Positions 35,137 through 45,395 of a DNA stretch of 54,539 nucleotides are shown in pieces. The translations under genes were made by a program, and so were the position numbers. The DNA is from Pelargonium nanum. Its lineage: Eukaryota; Streptophyta; Magnoliopsida; Geraniales; Geraniaceae. The stretch spans positions 1 to 54,539 of the forward strand of contig JAYMTF010000095.1 in NCBI GenBank assembly GCA_036897485.1. Direction: 5' to 3'. Position 1 is the first letter of the stretch. Each line of letters begins with the position of its first letter. The notes below the pieces were generated by a model. It was given only the letters and a program-made list of their open reading frames with translations, did not search any database and had not been told where the DNA came from.

Positions 35137-37815
35137 TCAAAAAGATCTCCGCGCAATCCGAGGTTTATGATGCGTGAAAGTCCTGAGCTCCGGCGTTGAA
35201 GTCGGAAACAAAATGTTCAATCTGTTCATGAGAATGTCAGCTCTCGACGGTATCTCGTTCAGAAGAAACTGTTGCACGAGCGGTTTCTTGAACCACTCCA
35301 TGACCGCATCCCCGGGGGCGCGAAGAATAATCTGGCTGACCTCGAACGGGGATTCCACAGAACTCAACATCTGCGCAACCACGATCTTCAGCATGGGACC
35401 CGTTACTAGTTTGATCCTCCTCGGGACAACGCCATAGTACAACATCCGCTTCCTGAATCTATGGAGCGTGTGCACAACTGCTATAAGCGCAGCTCCTACT
35501 GATAGAGACCTAACGTCGAGAGACCAAGCAATGTGCTCGTCGAAGACTATTGCATTCGGGAAAAGCTTATTCTCGTATGCTACTTTCCAAACACATCTAG
35601 CTCGGTTTATTTGACCCATAAGAACTAGGTAGTTTAGTAAAACGTTAACGAAGTACCTCACTGCTCCTTCCTCGAGCTCGTAGTCCATGCTCTGGAAAAA
35701 CTCCCTCGTGTAGAATAAAACGGGCTGCTTCCTTTGCTCGGGGCCAGTGAAGAGCCCACACATGAATGTGTGCGCTTTGTGTTTGGTTGCGCCAAGGATC
35801 GACATTAGATGCTTCTCGTTTTGCTCTTCTTGACACCTCACGAGACGGGCTAGAATTGACGTGTAAAGTATGAGATCAACTCTGGCTGAAGAGTTAACGT
35901 AGGATTCAAGAAGAGGCTTCGCTGCCTCGTAGTACCCGTGCTTCATGCACGACTCGAATAACTGCCGGATAATAAAGTTGTTTGGTCTAATACCCGACGA
36001 GCCCAAGAAACGTAGCCATCTCAAAGCAAGATCAACGGGACCATTTTTTATGAACACCATTAGAACGTCGCTTGCAGTCACGTCCACTGGAAATCCCATT
36101 GCTTTCATTTCGAGTAATATCTTGGCTGCCACATTCACGAGCCTCTTCTTTGCCAAGAGCGTTAAAAGAGAGGTGTAAGTAGTTATATTCGGTCTCAACC
36201 CAGCATTGGTCATCGAGTTATAGACCTCTAAGGCTGAATCTACCTGTCCAGCGGAAACGTGCATCTCCAAGAGACAAGAATAGGTCGAAGGAGAGGGCGA
36301 AAATCCGGATTTCTCCATTTCTGCTAAAGAAGACATAGCAATATCGAGCTTCCCTGATTTCGCGTGGGACTCAACAATCAATGTGTGGAGCGCAAAATTT
36401 GGCTTGAATCCCGTTTTCTTCATCTCATCCCAAAATTCACGAGCTGCGTCTAACTTCCCGGCCTTCACAAATGATTCGACCAAAGAAGCAAACATAGTTG
36501 CCGATGGTCTCAACTTGTAACCCAGCATCTCCATATACACCTTCTTCGATGTTTCCAACCTCCCGGCTTTTCCCATTGAGTCAACAAGCGACGCAAATAT
36601 GGTCAAATTAGGACTTATGTTCCTCTTTTTCATATCTTGGAAGAGCTTATAAGCTGCATCAAGACGACCAGATTTTGCCAAATTTGGTATCAACAACTCA
36701 TAACTTGACTTATCCAATAAACACTCAGCCGCTTCCATGTTCTCGTATATCTCAAACGCTTTGAACGGCAAACCCTTATTCAGAAACATAGTTATAAGTG
36801 CATTATATGTATGCGTATCAACTTTAAATCCAGAATCCTGAACTTTCTTGAAACATGATAAAGACACTTCCAGCTTCTCGGCTTTAGCCAAATATTGAAT
36901 CACCTGATTATACGCACTAAATACAATCTCGCTATTACCCGAATCACTAACCATCTCATCAAACAACGATTCAATCCCATCATAATCTTTACTCCCATTC
37001 AACCGATCAAACAACAACACATAACAATCATCTTTTGGCGAATACCAGGACTGCCTCTTAGCCCACCGAAACAAACTCAATGACCCATCGTTCTCTTTAA
37101 GAACTTTCAGAGCTTGATGAACATGAGTCATGTTTGGCACGAATTGGAGCTTGTCCAATTGAGTGTCCAAATCCGGACCCCATTTCCATCTATTCACAAC
37201 CTCTACGATTTTCGCAACCGCTGAGGCATTAACCAATGGCCTTTTTAGCTCTCCCACCATTACATGATCATCGAGCCCTGGCTCGACAGATCGAATACCC
37301 TTATCAGTGAACAAAACACGACCCGACTCATCCAAATACTCAATATCCTCGGTCCACTCTCCGGACTGCCCATCACCGCTCTTCTTCTCGGAACAATAAG
37401 CCCTAATAAATTTGGGGGTTTTAATAAAATTGGGGCTTTTTGACACAAAAACATTGGGGCAAATTGAACTGAAACCCTTTTCAGAACTCGAAAACCTGAA
37501 ACCTTTGGAAAGATCATTGAGCACATTTGTAGACGAATCAGTAGAGTTCTTCCCAGAACTATAAGCCCTAACAAAATTTGAATTTTTGATACAATTGGGG
37601 CTTTTTAACACAAAAACATTGGATGAAATTGAATCAAAACCCTTTTCCGATCTCAAGAACCTGAACCCTCTGGACAGATCATTGAGCAGAATTGTCGATG
37701 AATCGGAGATTCGTGTATTCAATGCGAACAAGTACGATGAAGAAATTGAGCTCGAGCTCGAATGTTTGGTGAGCTTATAGAGATTTCTAGGGCACAAATT
37801 TCGACGATAATACAT
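35137..37815 (-). CDS. EMB2217: Mitochondrial-type PPR-SMR protein, EMB2217/At1g79490 family
   Basis: P-class pentatricopeptide repeat protein of the small PPR-SMR group, expected to bind organelle RNA; the Arabidopsis orthologue is needed for embryo development and is annotated mitochondrial. Single exon, 892 residues, against about 836 in Arabidopsis as I recall. The N-terminus is Arg/Ser-rich (MYYRRNLCPRNLYKLTKHSS), a mitochondrial-type presequence, followed by a 55-residue tandem duplication that largely explains the extra length. About 11 PPR units run from about residue 260 to 650 (for example TYNALITMFLNKGLPFKAFE, TYTSLLTLLAKKRLVNVAAK). The C-terminus carries an SMR-like segment: LDVRSLSVGAALIAVVHTL, then VTGPMLKIVVAQML in place of the usual TGxG core. 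The start is the first ATG, with stops upstream and telo-box-like CCCTAAACCCT near 37910. Confidence 0.92.
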   Translation of the reverse strand: MYYRRNLCPRNLYKLTKHSSSSSISSSYLFALNTRISDSSTILLNDLSRGFRFLRSEKGFDSISSNVFVLKSPNCIKNSNFVRAYSSGKNSTDSSTNVLNDLSKGFRFSSSEKGFSSICPNVFVSKSPNFIKTPKFIRAYCSEKKSGDGQSGEWTEDIEYLDESGRVLFTDKGIRSVEPGLDDHVMVGELKRPLVNASAVAKIVEVVNRWKWGPDLDTQLDKLQFVPNMTHVHQALKVLKENDGSLSLFRWAKRQSWYSPKDDCYVLLFDRLNGSKDYDGIESLFDEMVSDSGNSEIVFSAYNQVIQYLAKAEKLEVSLSCFKKVQDSGFKVDTHTYNALITMFLNKGLPFKAFEIYENMEAAECLLDKSSYELLIPNLAKSGRLDAAYKLFQDMKKRNISPNLTIFASLVDSMGKAGRLETSKKVYMEMLGYKLRPSATMFASLVESFVKAGKLDAAREFWDEMKKTGFKPNFALHTLIVESHAKSGKLDIAMSSLAEMEKSGFSPSPSTYSCLLEMHVSAGQVDSALEVYNSMTNAGLRPNITTYTSLLTLLAKKRLVNVAAKILLEMKAMGFPVDVTASDVLMVFIKNGPVDLALRWLRFLGSSGIRPNNFIIRQLFESCMKHGYYEAAKPLLESYVNSSARVDLILYTSILARLVRCQEEQNEKHLMSILGATKHKAHTFMCGLFTGPEQRKQPVLFYTREFFQSMDYELEEGAVRYFVNVLLNYLVLMGQINRARCVWKVAYENKLFPNAIVFDEHIAWSLDVRSLSVGAALIAVVHTLHRFRKRMLYYGVVPRRIKLVTGPMLKIVVAQMLSSVESPFEVSQIILRAPGDAVMEWFKKPLVQQFLLNEIPSRADILMNRLNILFPTSTPELRTFTHHKPRIARRSF
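37375..37704 (-). repeat. 165-bp in-frame tandem duplication in the PPR presequence
   Basis: Residues 38-92 and 93-147 are two copies of one 55-residue block. LLNDLSRGFRF pairs with VLNDLSKGFRF, SEKGFDSISSNVFV with SEKGFSSICPNVFV, KSPNCIK with KSPNFIK, and FVRAYSS with FIRAYCS. The frame is kept. Each copy ends in an R-A-Y segment that could serve as a cleavage region. Confidence 0.9.
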
Positions 37816-39022
37816 TGAAATTAGAGGATTTGAGATTCGGAAATGCTTACCGGATTGAATTTGCAGTGAAATTGGAGTTTCAGAGCCTCACTATCATTTC
37901 ACAGCTTAGAACCCTAAACCCTCAACAGTTGTGAGCTAACTGTAATTGGAAAACTTAGATACACGTGTTTACAAAAGCCATACAAAGGCCCATACACTTC
38001 TCAAAATGACCCATTTGAGTAGGATTTCAACCTAGATCGAATTTTTGGACTGAACCGGATTAAATGTAACTCGAATAAATTTGATTTAATTCTCGGTCCT
38101 ACTATTCATGAGAATTAGGTTTTAAGTTTGGTTCAATTTAGACTTTAAATTGTATAACACCTGAAACTAGCTCGTATTTTTAAAAATATAAGTTGCGTGA
38201 AATAGACTCGATCGATTTTTAGGTCAGGTCGAGTGCATGCCAAACTTAAAACATATGTTTATAAAGGTCCGAACTCTTTTGATACATGCCCCAGTGGAGT
38301 TCACAAATTGGATTAGATCAAGAGATAACCCATTTAGCTCGCAAATGCTTTGAAAAGGCACGAGACACTTCGTTTGACTATGCTCCATACGGGAATATTA
38401 GTGACGTGAGTGCTTTCATAAGTTCCATAGAGGCATGCAAGCATGAGATTGCATATAGAGGAGGAGGCGTCTAGTGGGATCGAGAAGTGAACAACTAGAG
38501 AATGTTGTAAATTGAGTGCAACATAATCCCTCGTCGCAGCTGGGAAAATGTTATACGCATCCTTCATTTCTCTTGTGCGTTGTGTAATTTGCATTGGTTA
38601 GTGCATGCGTACTAGTTGAACTGTTTGAGTAACCTTTGCACAAGTTGAGGTGGCCAAAAGGCACACATCCTCTGAGGGAACGATTTAACTTACAAAAAAT
38701 TTTACGCTAACACCCAAAGAAGTATGTCCTAATATGACATATCATTTAGGAGTGTACACGATCAGATAAAAACTGAATATTTGTTCTCAACTGAGTCGGA
38801 TTTGACTTTTACATGACCTAAAACCAAATCCGTGGGCAAATTATAATTTTTACTAGCCCATTGGTGTAAACATCTGAACAATTTAAAGTTATACATAGGA
38901 AAGAAACTGTAACCCTTGATTTCGCTTTACAAACATATGACAAATTGATTGGGAATACACACCATAGACAAACAAGTTGTCTTTTTATTTTTGATTGACA
39001 ATACCAACACCTTAATGAGGCT

Positions 39023-39255
39023 CGAACAAGTTATATACTTAGGGCGGGAAGCAATAACACATCAAAAAACACTATATTTATGGTTTCAGCGACATCCGAC
39101 TTTACATCTTGACACAAATGCCCAAAATGAAACTGTCATCTTTACCACCAGAGACGAACAAGTGATCTACTTTTAGAGGGGGGGAAAAACTATATATAGA
39201 GTTACAATGATCTCCAACTCTGCATCTCAATATGAATGCCCAAAATCCAACTACT
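39023..39255 (+). repeat. Two diverged 130-bp direct repeats
   Basis: CGAACAAGTTATATACTTA at 39026 pairs with CGAACAAGTGATCTACTTTT at 39156. The ends also pair: CATCTTGACACAAATGCCCA near 39106 with CATCTCAATATGAATGCCCA near 39223. Diverged tandem duplication of non-coding sequence. Confidence 0.55.
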
Positions 39256-39399
39256 ACCACGCACAAGATAGTGCTAATGTGAATCTACATCGAGCCAAAT
39301 ACTTGTTGCAACATGATTCCGAGTCATTCCAACAACACAATGTTTTAAATGTAAACTTTTCTAGTTACCCAAAAAACGAACACAAGAAATTCAACCCAC

Positions 39400-39925
39400 A
39401 TTTTATCTGGTCAACCAATTCGATGAAACATATTTGTGTCATGCAATTCAACTCTTTTAACATGACGCAAACATGAACAAAATGTCCATCCGTTAACACG
39501 TTAAGCATTTAAACATGTTGACAAACCATGTCAACCAAATTCAATGAAATGTGCTCTTGTTATGTAACTCAACTCATTTAACATGACCCACAAGTCATGT
39601 CAACTAACTCTAATGAATCTTATTCGTGTCATACAATACAACCAATTTAACATGATGCAAAAATGACCCTTGAACACAAACTTTCATTGTTGACACATGC
39701 AAAGTATTTAAACCTGGTGACTAACCATGCCAACCAATTCAACATTTGGTGTTTGTGTCATGTAATTCAATTCATTTAACGTGAGTCAAACAGAACCCGG
39801 TAATACGTGAAGCATTTAAACCTGCTGAACAAGCCATGTCAACCAATCCAATGAAATGTTTTCATGTTACTTAATTCCATTCATTTCATATGACACAAAC
39901 ATGAACCGCGTTCAATTCACACGTT
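39400..39925 (+). repeat. Satellite-like array rich in CAACCAATTCAATGAAA and AACATGACACAAACATGA
   Basis: Four to five irregular units of about 100-125 bp. Each has a GTCAACCAATTCAATGAAATG variant, then TCATGTAATTCAACTCATTT, then AACATGACGCAAACATGA, then CACGTTAAGCATTTAAACCT. Typical copies lie near 39413, 39527, 39730 and 39838. Non-coding; the words resemble the CGTGTTGACATGAACATGA patch at 22830-23120. Confidence 0.6.
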
Positions 39926-41899
39926 AAGGGCACAAAAGAAACCTAGCCATGTAAAGCAGCTTAACGGCTCAATAAGCCTTCCTTCCAGACATTACAAATC
40001 CAAAAACCTAATCTGAATTGAACAAAAATTCTAAACTGATGGGTCAAAGCCAATCATATAATATCTATGTACACTGAAATGAGTCAAACATAAAAGAACA
40101 TGAATCAACATTGACCAACCAGAACCAATTTGCCATGTGAAAATAGAGATGCAGTTGTTTTCGGAAAGCTCGATTCGTGACAGGAAATAGGAAATCAGAT
40201 TAGAATTCAAATCATTTGAAAACAACATCAACAGAAACAACAAAAAACGACCATTAGTTTCATGCTATCTATCTAAGGAAATCAAAAGGAAAAATGTCGG
40301 GCAAACATATTGTTGAAAAGTTTAGGGTTAAGACACAAATATGGAGAGCCCCAGAAATCGGGTACCGGAAAAGCCAGAGATTAGCTATACGAGTAGTAAT
40401 TTCTTTCCCTGCCACATAAGAACTCGAAAACAACATCAGCATAACAGAATCTGTTAATGAAAGCACAAAAACCGCAAAAAATGCACAGAAATACTTCACC
40501 TATCCCAAAATGATGCCCCATATTCTAAGGCGCAATCACCTCCTGGACGCACTCATTGTAAAAATAGAATAGTTAAGCAATTCAAAATAATCCGAATAAA
40601 ATATAACAAACACAAAATGTCAGAAACCGGTTATTCAAAACAAACTAATAAGAGACCATTAGCAACCAGGAACATGAGAGGTAATAAGCACCCATGAAAA
40701 ACAAAATCATGTCCTACAGAAATATGAAATATGTAAGTTTTGGTAATAACGTCTCCAATGCACGGATCTTCCTGCCCAAATCACTGCAATTTCATAACAG
40801 TACATCAAGATTAGAGTTGTGAGTCCCAAAGTCATGGCAAGAGATGTAAGAAATCAGGTTGACAAGAGCTCCAAGAAACACATCAGGCCTGTCAAAATTA
40901 TGCAACGGTAACAAAGAAGAAGAGTTAAGAAATGTAAATATAATGTAACCAAGATATATATAGAGATGAGGATGGCGCTGCAATCTTTCTGCAAATAAAA
41001 AAAAATGAAAATCGAGGAAATGAAAGGAACAAAAGTGGCAAAGGAACCATCAATATTAAGCATTACATACTTCGTATACATCACGGCAGCATGGCGTTCA
41101 AAATACATCATACTCAAAACTAATCATATTAAAGCAGCATATAAAACTAGCTTGGGAACTTGGGGCTAAAAATAAAAAGCTATCAATACAACACCAGAGA
41201 TATTTGGAAAGTGATCTAAATAGCTTTGACAAAAAAACAGTTTAAGTGATTACCTGTTTGTATATTTTTCTTTACCAAGATATCACATACCTCCACAATC
41301 AAAGTTGGTTATCAAAAAGTCTTTCAAGACCTTGCTATCAAAAATAGATTCATATATGGTACCAGGAAACAAAAAATGAAAGATATGTAGAAAATAAGGT
41401 TGAGTTTAGATCCATGTATTTGATTTGAAATTTCAAATACAATTCTAAATCCAAATTCTTTGAGCATCCAAAGAGTGAAGTTGTATCAAACCCAGAATTT
41501 CAAATCTAATCAAAGAATTCAAACAGACCATGACATAATTTGACACAAGCTCCAGAAACTTTCAGAAAATACAGTGGAGAATGAAATAGATTATTAATTG
41601 TGGGGGCAAAAAATCCCTATTCCATCACTAACTGCACCATAACTCTATATATGGAATCTTTTTTTCAAAATTATAGATAACTATGTTTAGGAAATTTGAT
41701 ATGCAATCTCAACAAATGCAACTGAAATGAGAGATGAAATTGTTGGGTCATATGCCATAACAGTATTGGGCATGCTTCTGTATCAGCAGATGAGCAGACA
41801 TCAAATATAAATATATAAACAAAGCCACAATGACACTCACAAAAGCAAAAGATATAATTAATACCTTTCAATCCAGAAGCAGCATTTCAAATGAAGACA

Positions 41900-44287
41900 T
41901 CATTTCATCTCTGCCATAAACTTCTCATACTCGGCATCTGCACCATACATATTTTCAGATGGCGGAGCTGGTGGTGGACCTGGAGGAGGAACTGGAGAAT
42001 TTGTGGCCCAAGGAGGGTTGCCCATGCTTGAATGGTCTGCTGTTGAGACAGATGCAGGAGGGGGCGGAGGGACCGCACTGTAATATGATGAGTATCCCAT
42101 CGAGGATGTTGGATATGGAGGTTGCACATTTGACTGCATTGCAGGCATTGAGTTGCCGTACATATTTGATTGTTCAGATTGTACTCCTGGTGGGTAACTT
42201 TGTTGTGCTTCACTTGAGGTCACCGGCTGACTTGGGGCACCCGGGGGACCAGTATGCATTGGCGGAGGATATTGTACACCATATGGAGACATGGGTTGAG
42301 GTTGACCCGGGGGAGGAGGATACATAGTTGAGCCAGGAGGTGGAGGAGCATAAGGAGCATAAGTCGGAGGGACAGGTGGTCCCCATGGAACAGGAGTTCC
42401 GCCATAGCTCCCATGAGGTGGATTTGGAAGAGGGCCGCCAGGGGCAAACTGTTGGGATGGGTAGGCACCAAAAGGCTGGTTAGGAACAGGGTACGTCGGC
42501 ATTGCTGATGCGGGAGGGCCAGGAGGCACAACAGGCTGAGGAGGTTTACCAGCAACTCTCACAGCAATGGTTCTACCCTCTAGTCGATAAGCATTCATGC
42601 CAGCAATAGCATTATTAGCCATCTGAACGTCAGCGTACTTCACAAAACCATAACCTTTGCTTAATCCAGTGACTCGGTCCTTAATTACCTTAGCCATAAC
42701 AATATCACCAAAAGGCGCAAACAACCGGATCAAACCATCATCATCCAGAGTGGACGGCAAATATCCAATATAAAGATTTGTGTCATCATAATCCTTAGGG
42801 GGCTTAATCCCATTTGCCCCTAAGCCTCCTTGTGATCCAATGCCGGCACGTCCAGTATTGTTAGCCCAAGGAGGATTGCTTCCAGAACTTCCCGAACCAA
42901 TAGCCAAAGTAGCACTTTGCTTAGTTGCAGATTCAGGAACAGTCCCTCCTAACTCAGCCAAAAAGTTCTGATACTCATCGTCCATTTTCTTTCCAGTAGT
43001 TCCCTTCACCGGGCAATCAATTGTCGGGTGTCCACCATCTCCACATATCTTACAAAGAACATCACTTTTGAAAGTCGATGTCCGTGACGGGCACGCAAAC
43101 TGCCTGTGCCCCGGCTCACCACACAACCTGCAAAATTCCTCATCCCGTATTGTCCCATTCAACGCAGCAAGTTCCCTCAGCTGTTGCCTTTTATGCTCAT
43201 TCAACACCTCATCAACAGGCTGCAATAGCTTCTCTACCATACCGGCCGCAGCTTCAAGTGATTCTTGAGTATCAGCCTCAACTAAAACATGCAAATCCTC
43301 ATTCTCCGCTGGGTCAGGCTTCAAGTCCCTCTTCTGTTGCAATCTACCCTCTTTCACTGATCCTTTGCCTCGAATCACAATTTTCGCACCCGTTTCTCTC
43401 TCCATTCTCTTCTGGGTGTTCCCTCTCGGGCCAATGATTAACCCAATAAAATTATAACCTGGGTACTCCTTCATCGGAATGTAAAGCTTCTTGTGCAGCT
43501 TAGGTGGCCTATAATCTGCTGGTGGCTTAAACGCAGGGTTTTTCTTAATGATTTGAGATATAATTTCTTGCCTCTCTTTGTTCAATCGCTCTCGTGCCCT
43601 ATACTCTCTAGTATTAATCCTAATTCCCAAGTTATCATATATGGGTTCTGGCGACGGAGACCGAGCACCCTCTGGTCTATCATCTAGAGGCAGACCAGAT
43701 TGCAACATTCTACTAATCTCAAGCAACCTACTATTCAAACTTTGAATTTCAGGATCAAATTCAATACCTCCAGTAAAGTCTTTCATAAAATCAGGGAGCT
43801 GAATCACCGGCTTCGGCTCATCATCGGCCCACCGCGACTTCCTCTTCCGGCCACCAGTGCCAGAATCACCGCTTGGGGCGGTGGTTTCAGATGGCGGCGG
43901 GTCCCACCGGCTACGCCTACGCCTCCTGCTGCTCGCTTCCTCCTCTCCGCCGGAGCAGTCCTTGTCGGTCCCTCCGCTCTGCGTGTTGGTCAGTCCGTTC
44001 TCGGACAGAAGAGGCTTCAAAATCTCCAGCTTCGCCACGTAATTGTTCTGAGCCTTCTCGTGCCCATTCTCAGATCCGTTTTGGGGCAAATCGTTCAATT
44101 TCTGCTGATCGGAGACTTGTTCCACGGCCGGATTCTCTTCCGTCGGCGGTGGGGGCTGTGGAGGCGGCGACGGGTCCTGGTAATCGGGAACGAGCGAATC
44201 TGGAGGAGGTGGCGGAGGGTTTGGGTCGTACGGATCTAGGGTTTGTGGAGCGGACGGTGGATTGGGAATCGATTGCACTGATTCCAT
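41900..44287 (-). CDS. SF1: Splicing factor 1 / branchpoint-binding protein (SF1/BBP)
   Basis: Nuclear pre-mRNA splicing factor that recognises the intron branch point with U2AF in the early spliceosome; orthologue of Arabidopsis AT5G51300. 795 residues from ATG 44287, in one exon. The frame is open 51 codons further upstream, but that part is pyrimidine-rich leader with a telo-box AAACCCTAA at 44344, and [11 protein letters not shown] matches the family start. In order: Pro-rich N-terminus (1-60); U2AF-ligand-like RRRSRWD (about 120-128) and [11 protein letters not shown]1 helix region (about 160-260); KH/QUA2 domain with [20 protein letters not shown] (about 265-350); two CCHC zinc knuckles [14 protein letters not shown] and [14 protein letters not shown] (about 385-425); plant-specific RRM with LYIGYL and KGYGFVKY (about 502-582); Pro/Gly-rich tail ending EKFMAEMK. 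The coding region is intact and uninterrupted. Confidence 0.96.
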   Translation of the reverse strand: MESVQSIPNPPSAPQTLDPYDPNPPPPPPDSLVPDYQDPSPPPQPPPPTEENPAVEQVSDQQKLNDLPQNGSENGHEKAQNNYVAKLEILKPLLSENGLTNTQSGGTDKDCSGGEEEASSRRRRRSRWDPPPSETTAPSGDSGTGGRKRKSRWADDEPKPVIQLPDFMKDFTGGIEFDPEIQSLNSRLLEISRMLQSGLPLDDRPEGARSPSPEPIYDNLGIRINTREYRARERLNKERQEIISQIIKKNPAFKPPADYRPPKLHKKLYIPMKEYPGYNFIGLIIGPRGNTQKRMERETGAKIVIRGKGSVKEGRLQQKRDLKPDPAENEDLHVLVEADTQESLEAAAGMVEKLLQPVDEVLNEHKRQQLRELAALNGTIRDEEFCRLCGEPGHRQFACPSRTSTFKSDVLCKICGDGGHPTIDCPVKGTTGKKMDDEYQNFLAELGGTVPESATKQSATLAIGSGSSGSNPPWANNTGRAGIGSQGGLGANGIKPPKDYDDTNLYIGYLPSTLDDDGLIRLFAPFGDIVMAKVIKDRVTGLSKGYGFVKYADVQMANNAIAGMNAYRLEGRTIAVRVAGKPPQPVVPPGPPASAMPTYPVPNQPFGAYPSQQFAPGGPLPNPPHGSYGGTPVPWGPPVPPTYAPYAPPPPGSTMYPPPPGQPQPMSPYGVQYPPPMHTGPPGAPSQPVTSSEAQQSYPPGVQSEQSNMYGNSMPAMQSNVQPPYPTSSMGYSSYYSAVPPPPPASVSTADHSSMGNPPWATNSPVPPPGPPPAPPSENMYGADAEYEKFMAEMK

Positions 44288-44440
44288 TGATTTTGTGGGG
44301 ATTTTGGGGAAATTTCGATCAGAGATCGAAGAGAGTGAAAGAGAAACCCTAAACCAGAGACAATTTTTGGGCTTTTCGATCTGAGAATCGAAATCTGAAG
44401 TGTTTGTGTTATATTTATAGTGTTGATGGATACTGTACAC

Positions 44441-45395
44441 GTCATCACTTTTGAGATATTCAATTGTACAAAAAAATAAATATTGCTTTATAATAATAAT
44501 ACAAAATATCGCTATAAAAATAAATAAACAACTAAATAATTTACTAGTAATAGATAGTTGTAAATTTGTAATATGGTTTCTATTGTGTTTAAAAAAATAT
44601 TATTTTTATTTATTTTATTAATTTAATAAAAATTGGTTTATACTAATACCAAAATTGATAGGAAATATTCCATTTTGTTCTCTTAGCTATTTATTTTGTT
44701 TAGATTGGTAACTAATTTAACTTTTATGTGTATTTGGTCTCCAAATCGTTTATATTGTTATAAGTTAGTTTTCTGGTTGTGCTGTTTAGTTTCGAATTGT
44801 TCCAATGATAACAACGTCGTTAAATTATGTTGAAATGACTACTTTATATTGAGTGATAACTTATATTTATTTGTGGTTTGATTAATGGTCAATCATTATA
44901 CGACACATTGTTCTATTAAACTTTAGAAAGTTATGAATAAACATAAGTAACCATATTATGTACGCCTAAAGCTGACAATTTGTATCTAAATTCGCAAATA
45001 TTCGAAACTCGATCCTACTTGAAATCGAATCAATCAATTTTGGATCAAATCAGCTCTTGTCCGCAAAATACATATTGAATCGAATTGAATTTGAATTTGA
45101 GCCCAATAAATTTGATTTAGTATATGGCCCTAATTTCAGTAAAATTTAGTGGCAGATTCGGTTCAACTTAAAACTAACAATTTGGATATGAAACTGCATG
45201 ATATTTGAAGTTGGCAAAAAAGATACGAGTAAAAGAAATAATATTATAAATGACATATGGAAATGTTTATAGACAAACATCGAAAAAGTTGTAGAAGAAA
45301 AAAAAACGTATTTCCTGAACGACAAATGAACAATTAAAATGTGTAACTAGATATCGACTTTTGTGCACTTATTGTACACTAACAAACCGTTCTAG
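44441..45395. other. Intergenic region between SF1 and OCT
   Basis: AT-rich. Contains the SF1 promoter and OCT 3'UTR. At about 44970-45195 there is a dispersed-family copy with AGCTGACAATTTGTATC at the left and AAACTAACAATTTGGATAT at the right, and CGAATCAATC/GAATCGAATTGAATTTG words inside. No gene seen. Confidence 0.5.

Larger units (their letters stand above)
37816..41899. other. 4-kb region between the PPR gene and SF1
   Basis: 37816-37950 holds the PPR leader and promoter. 38030-38240 is CCGGATT/TCGAGT-type repeat sequence. 39020-39260 and 39400-39925 hold repeats listed separately. From about 40500 to 41899 the sequence is AT-rich and probably contains the SF1 3'UTR and possibly untranslated 3' exons: a donor-like AAAG|GTATTAATT lies on the minus strand just past the stop, near 41863. 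A 62-codon plus-strand frame at 38286-38474 matches no family I know. I see no other gene. Confidence 0.45.

Noticed and set aside
38286-38474. 62-codon frame as a gene
   Set aside because: No family recognised, no clear promoter, and surrounded by repeat-like sequence.
43700-44352. Plus-strand frames of 179 and 159 codons opposite SF1
   Set aside because: They are antisense shadows of the Pro/Arg-rich SF1 N-terminus, with low-complexity Arg/Leu translations and no domain.
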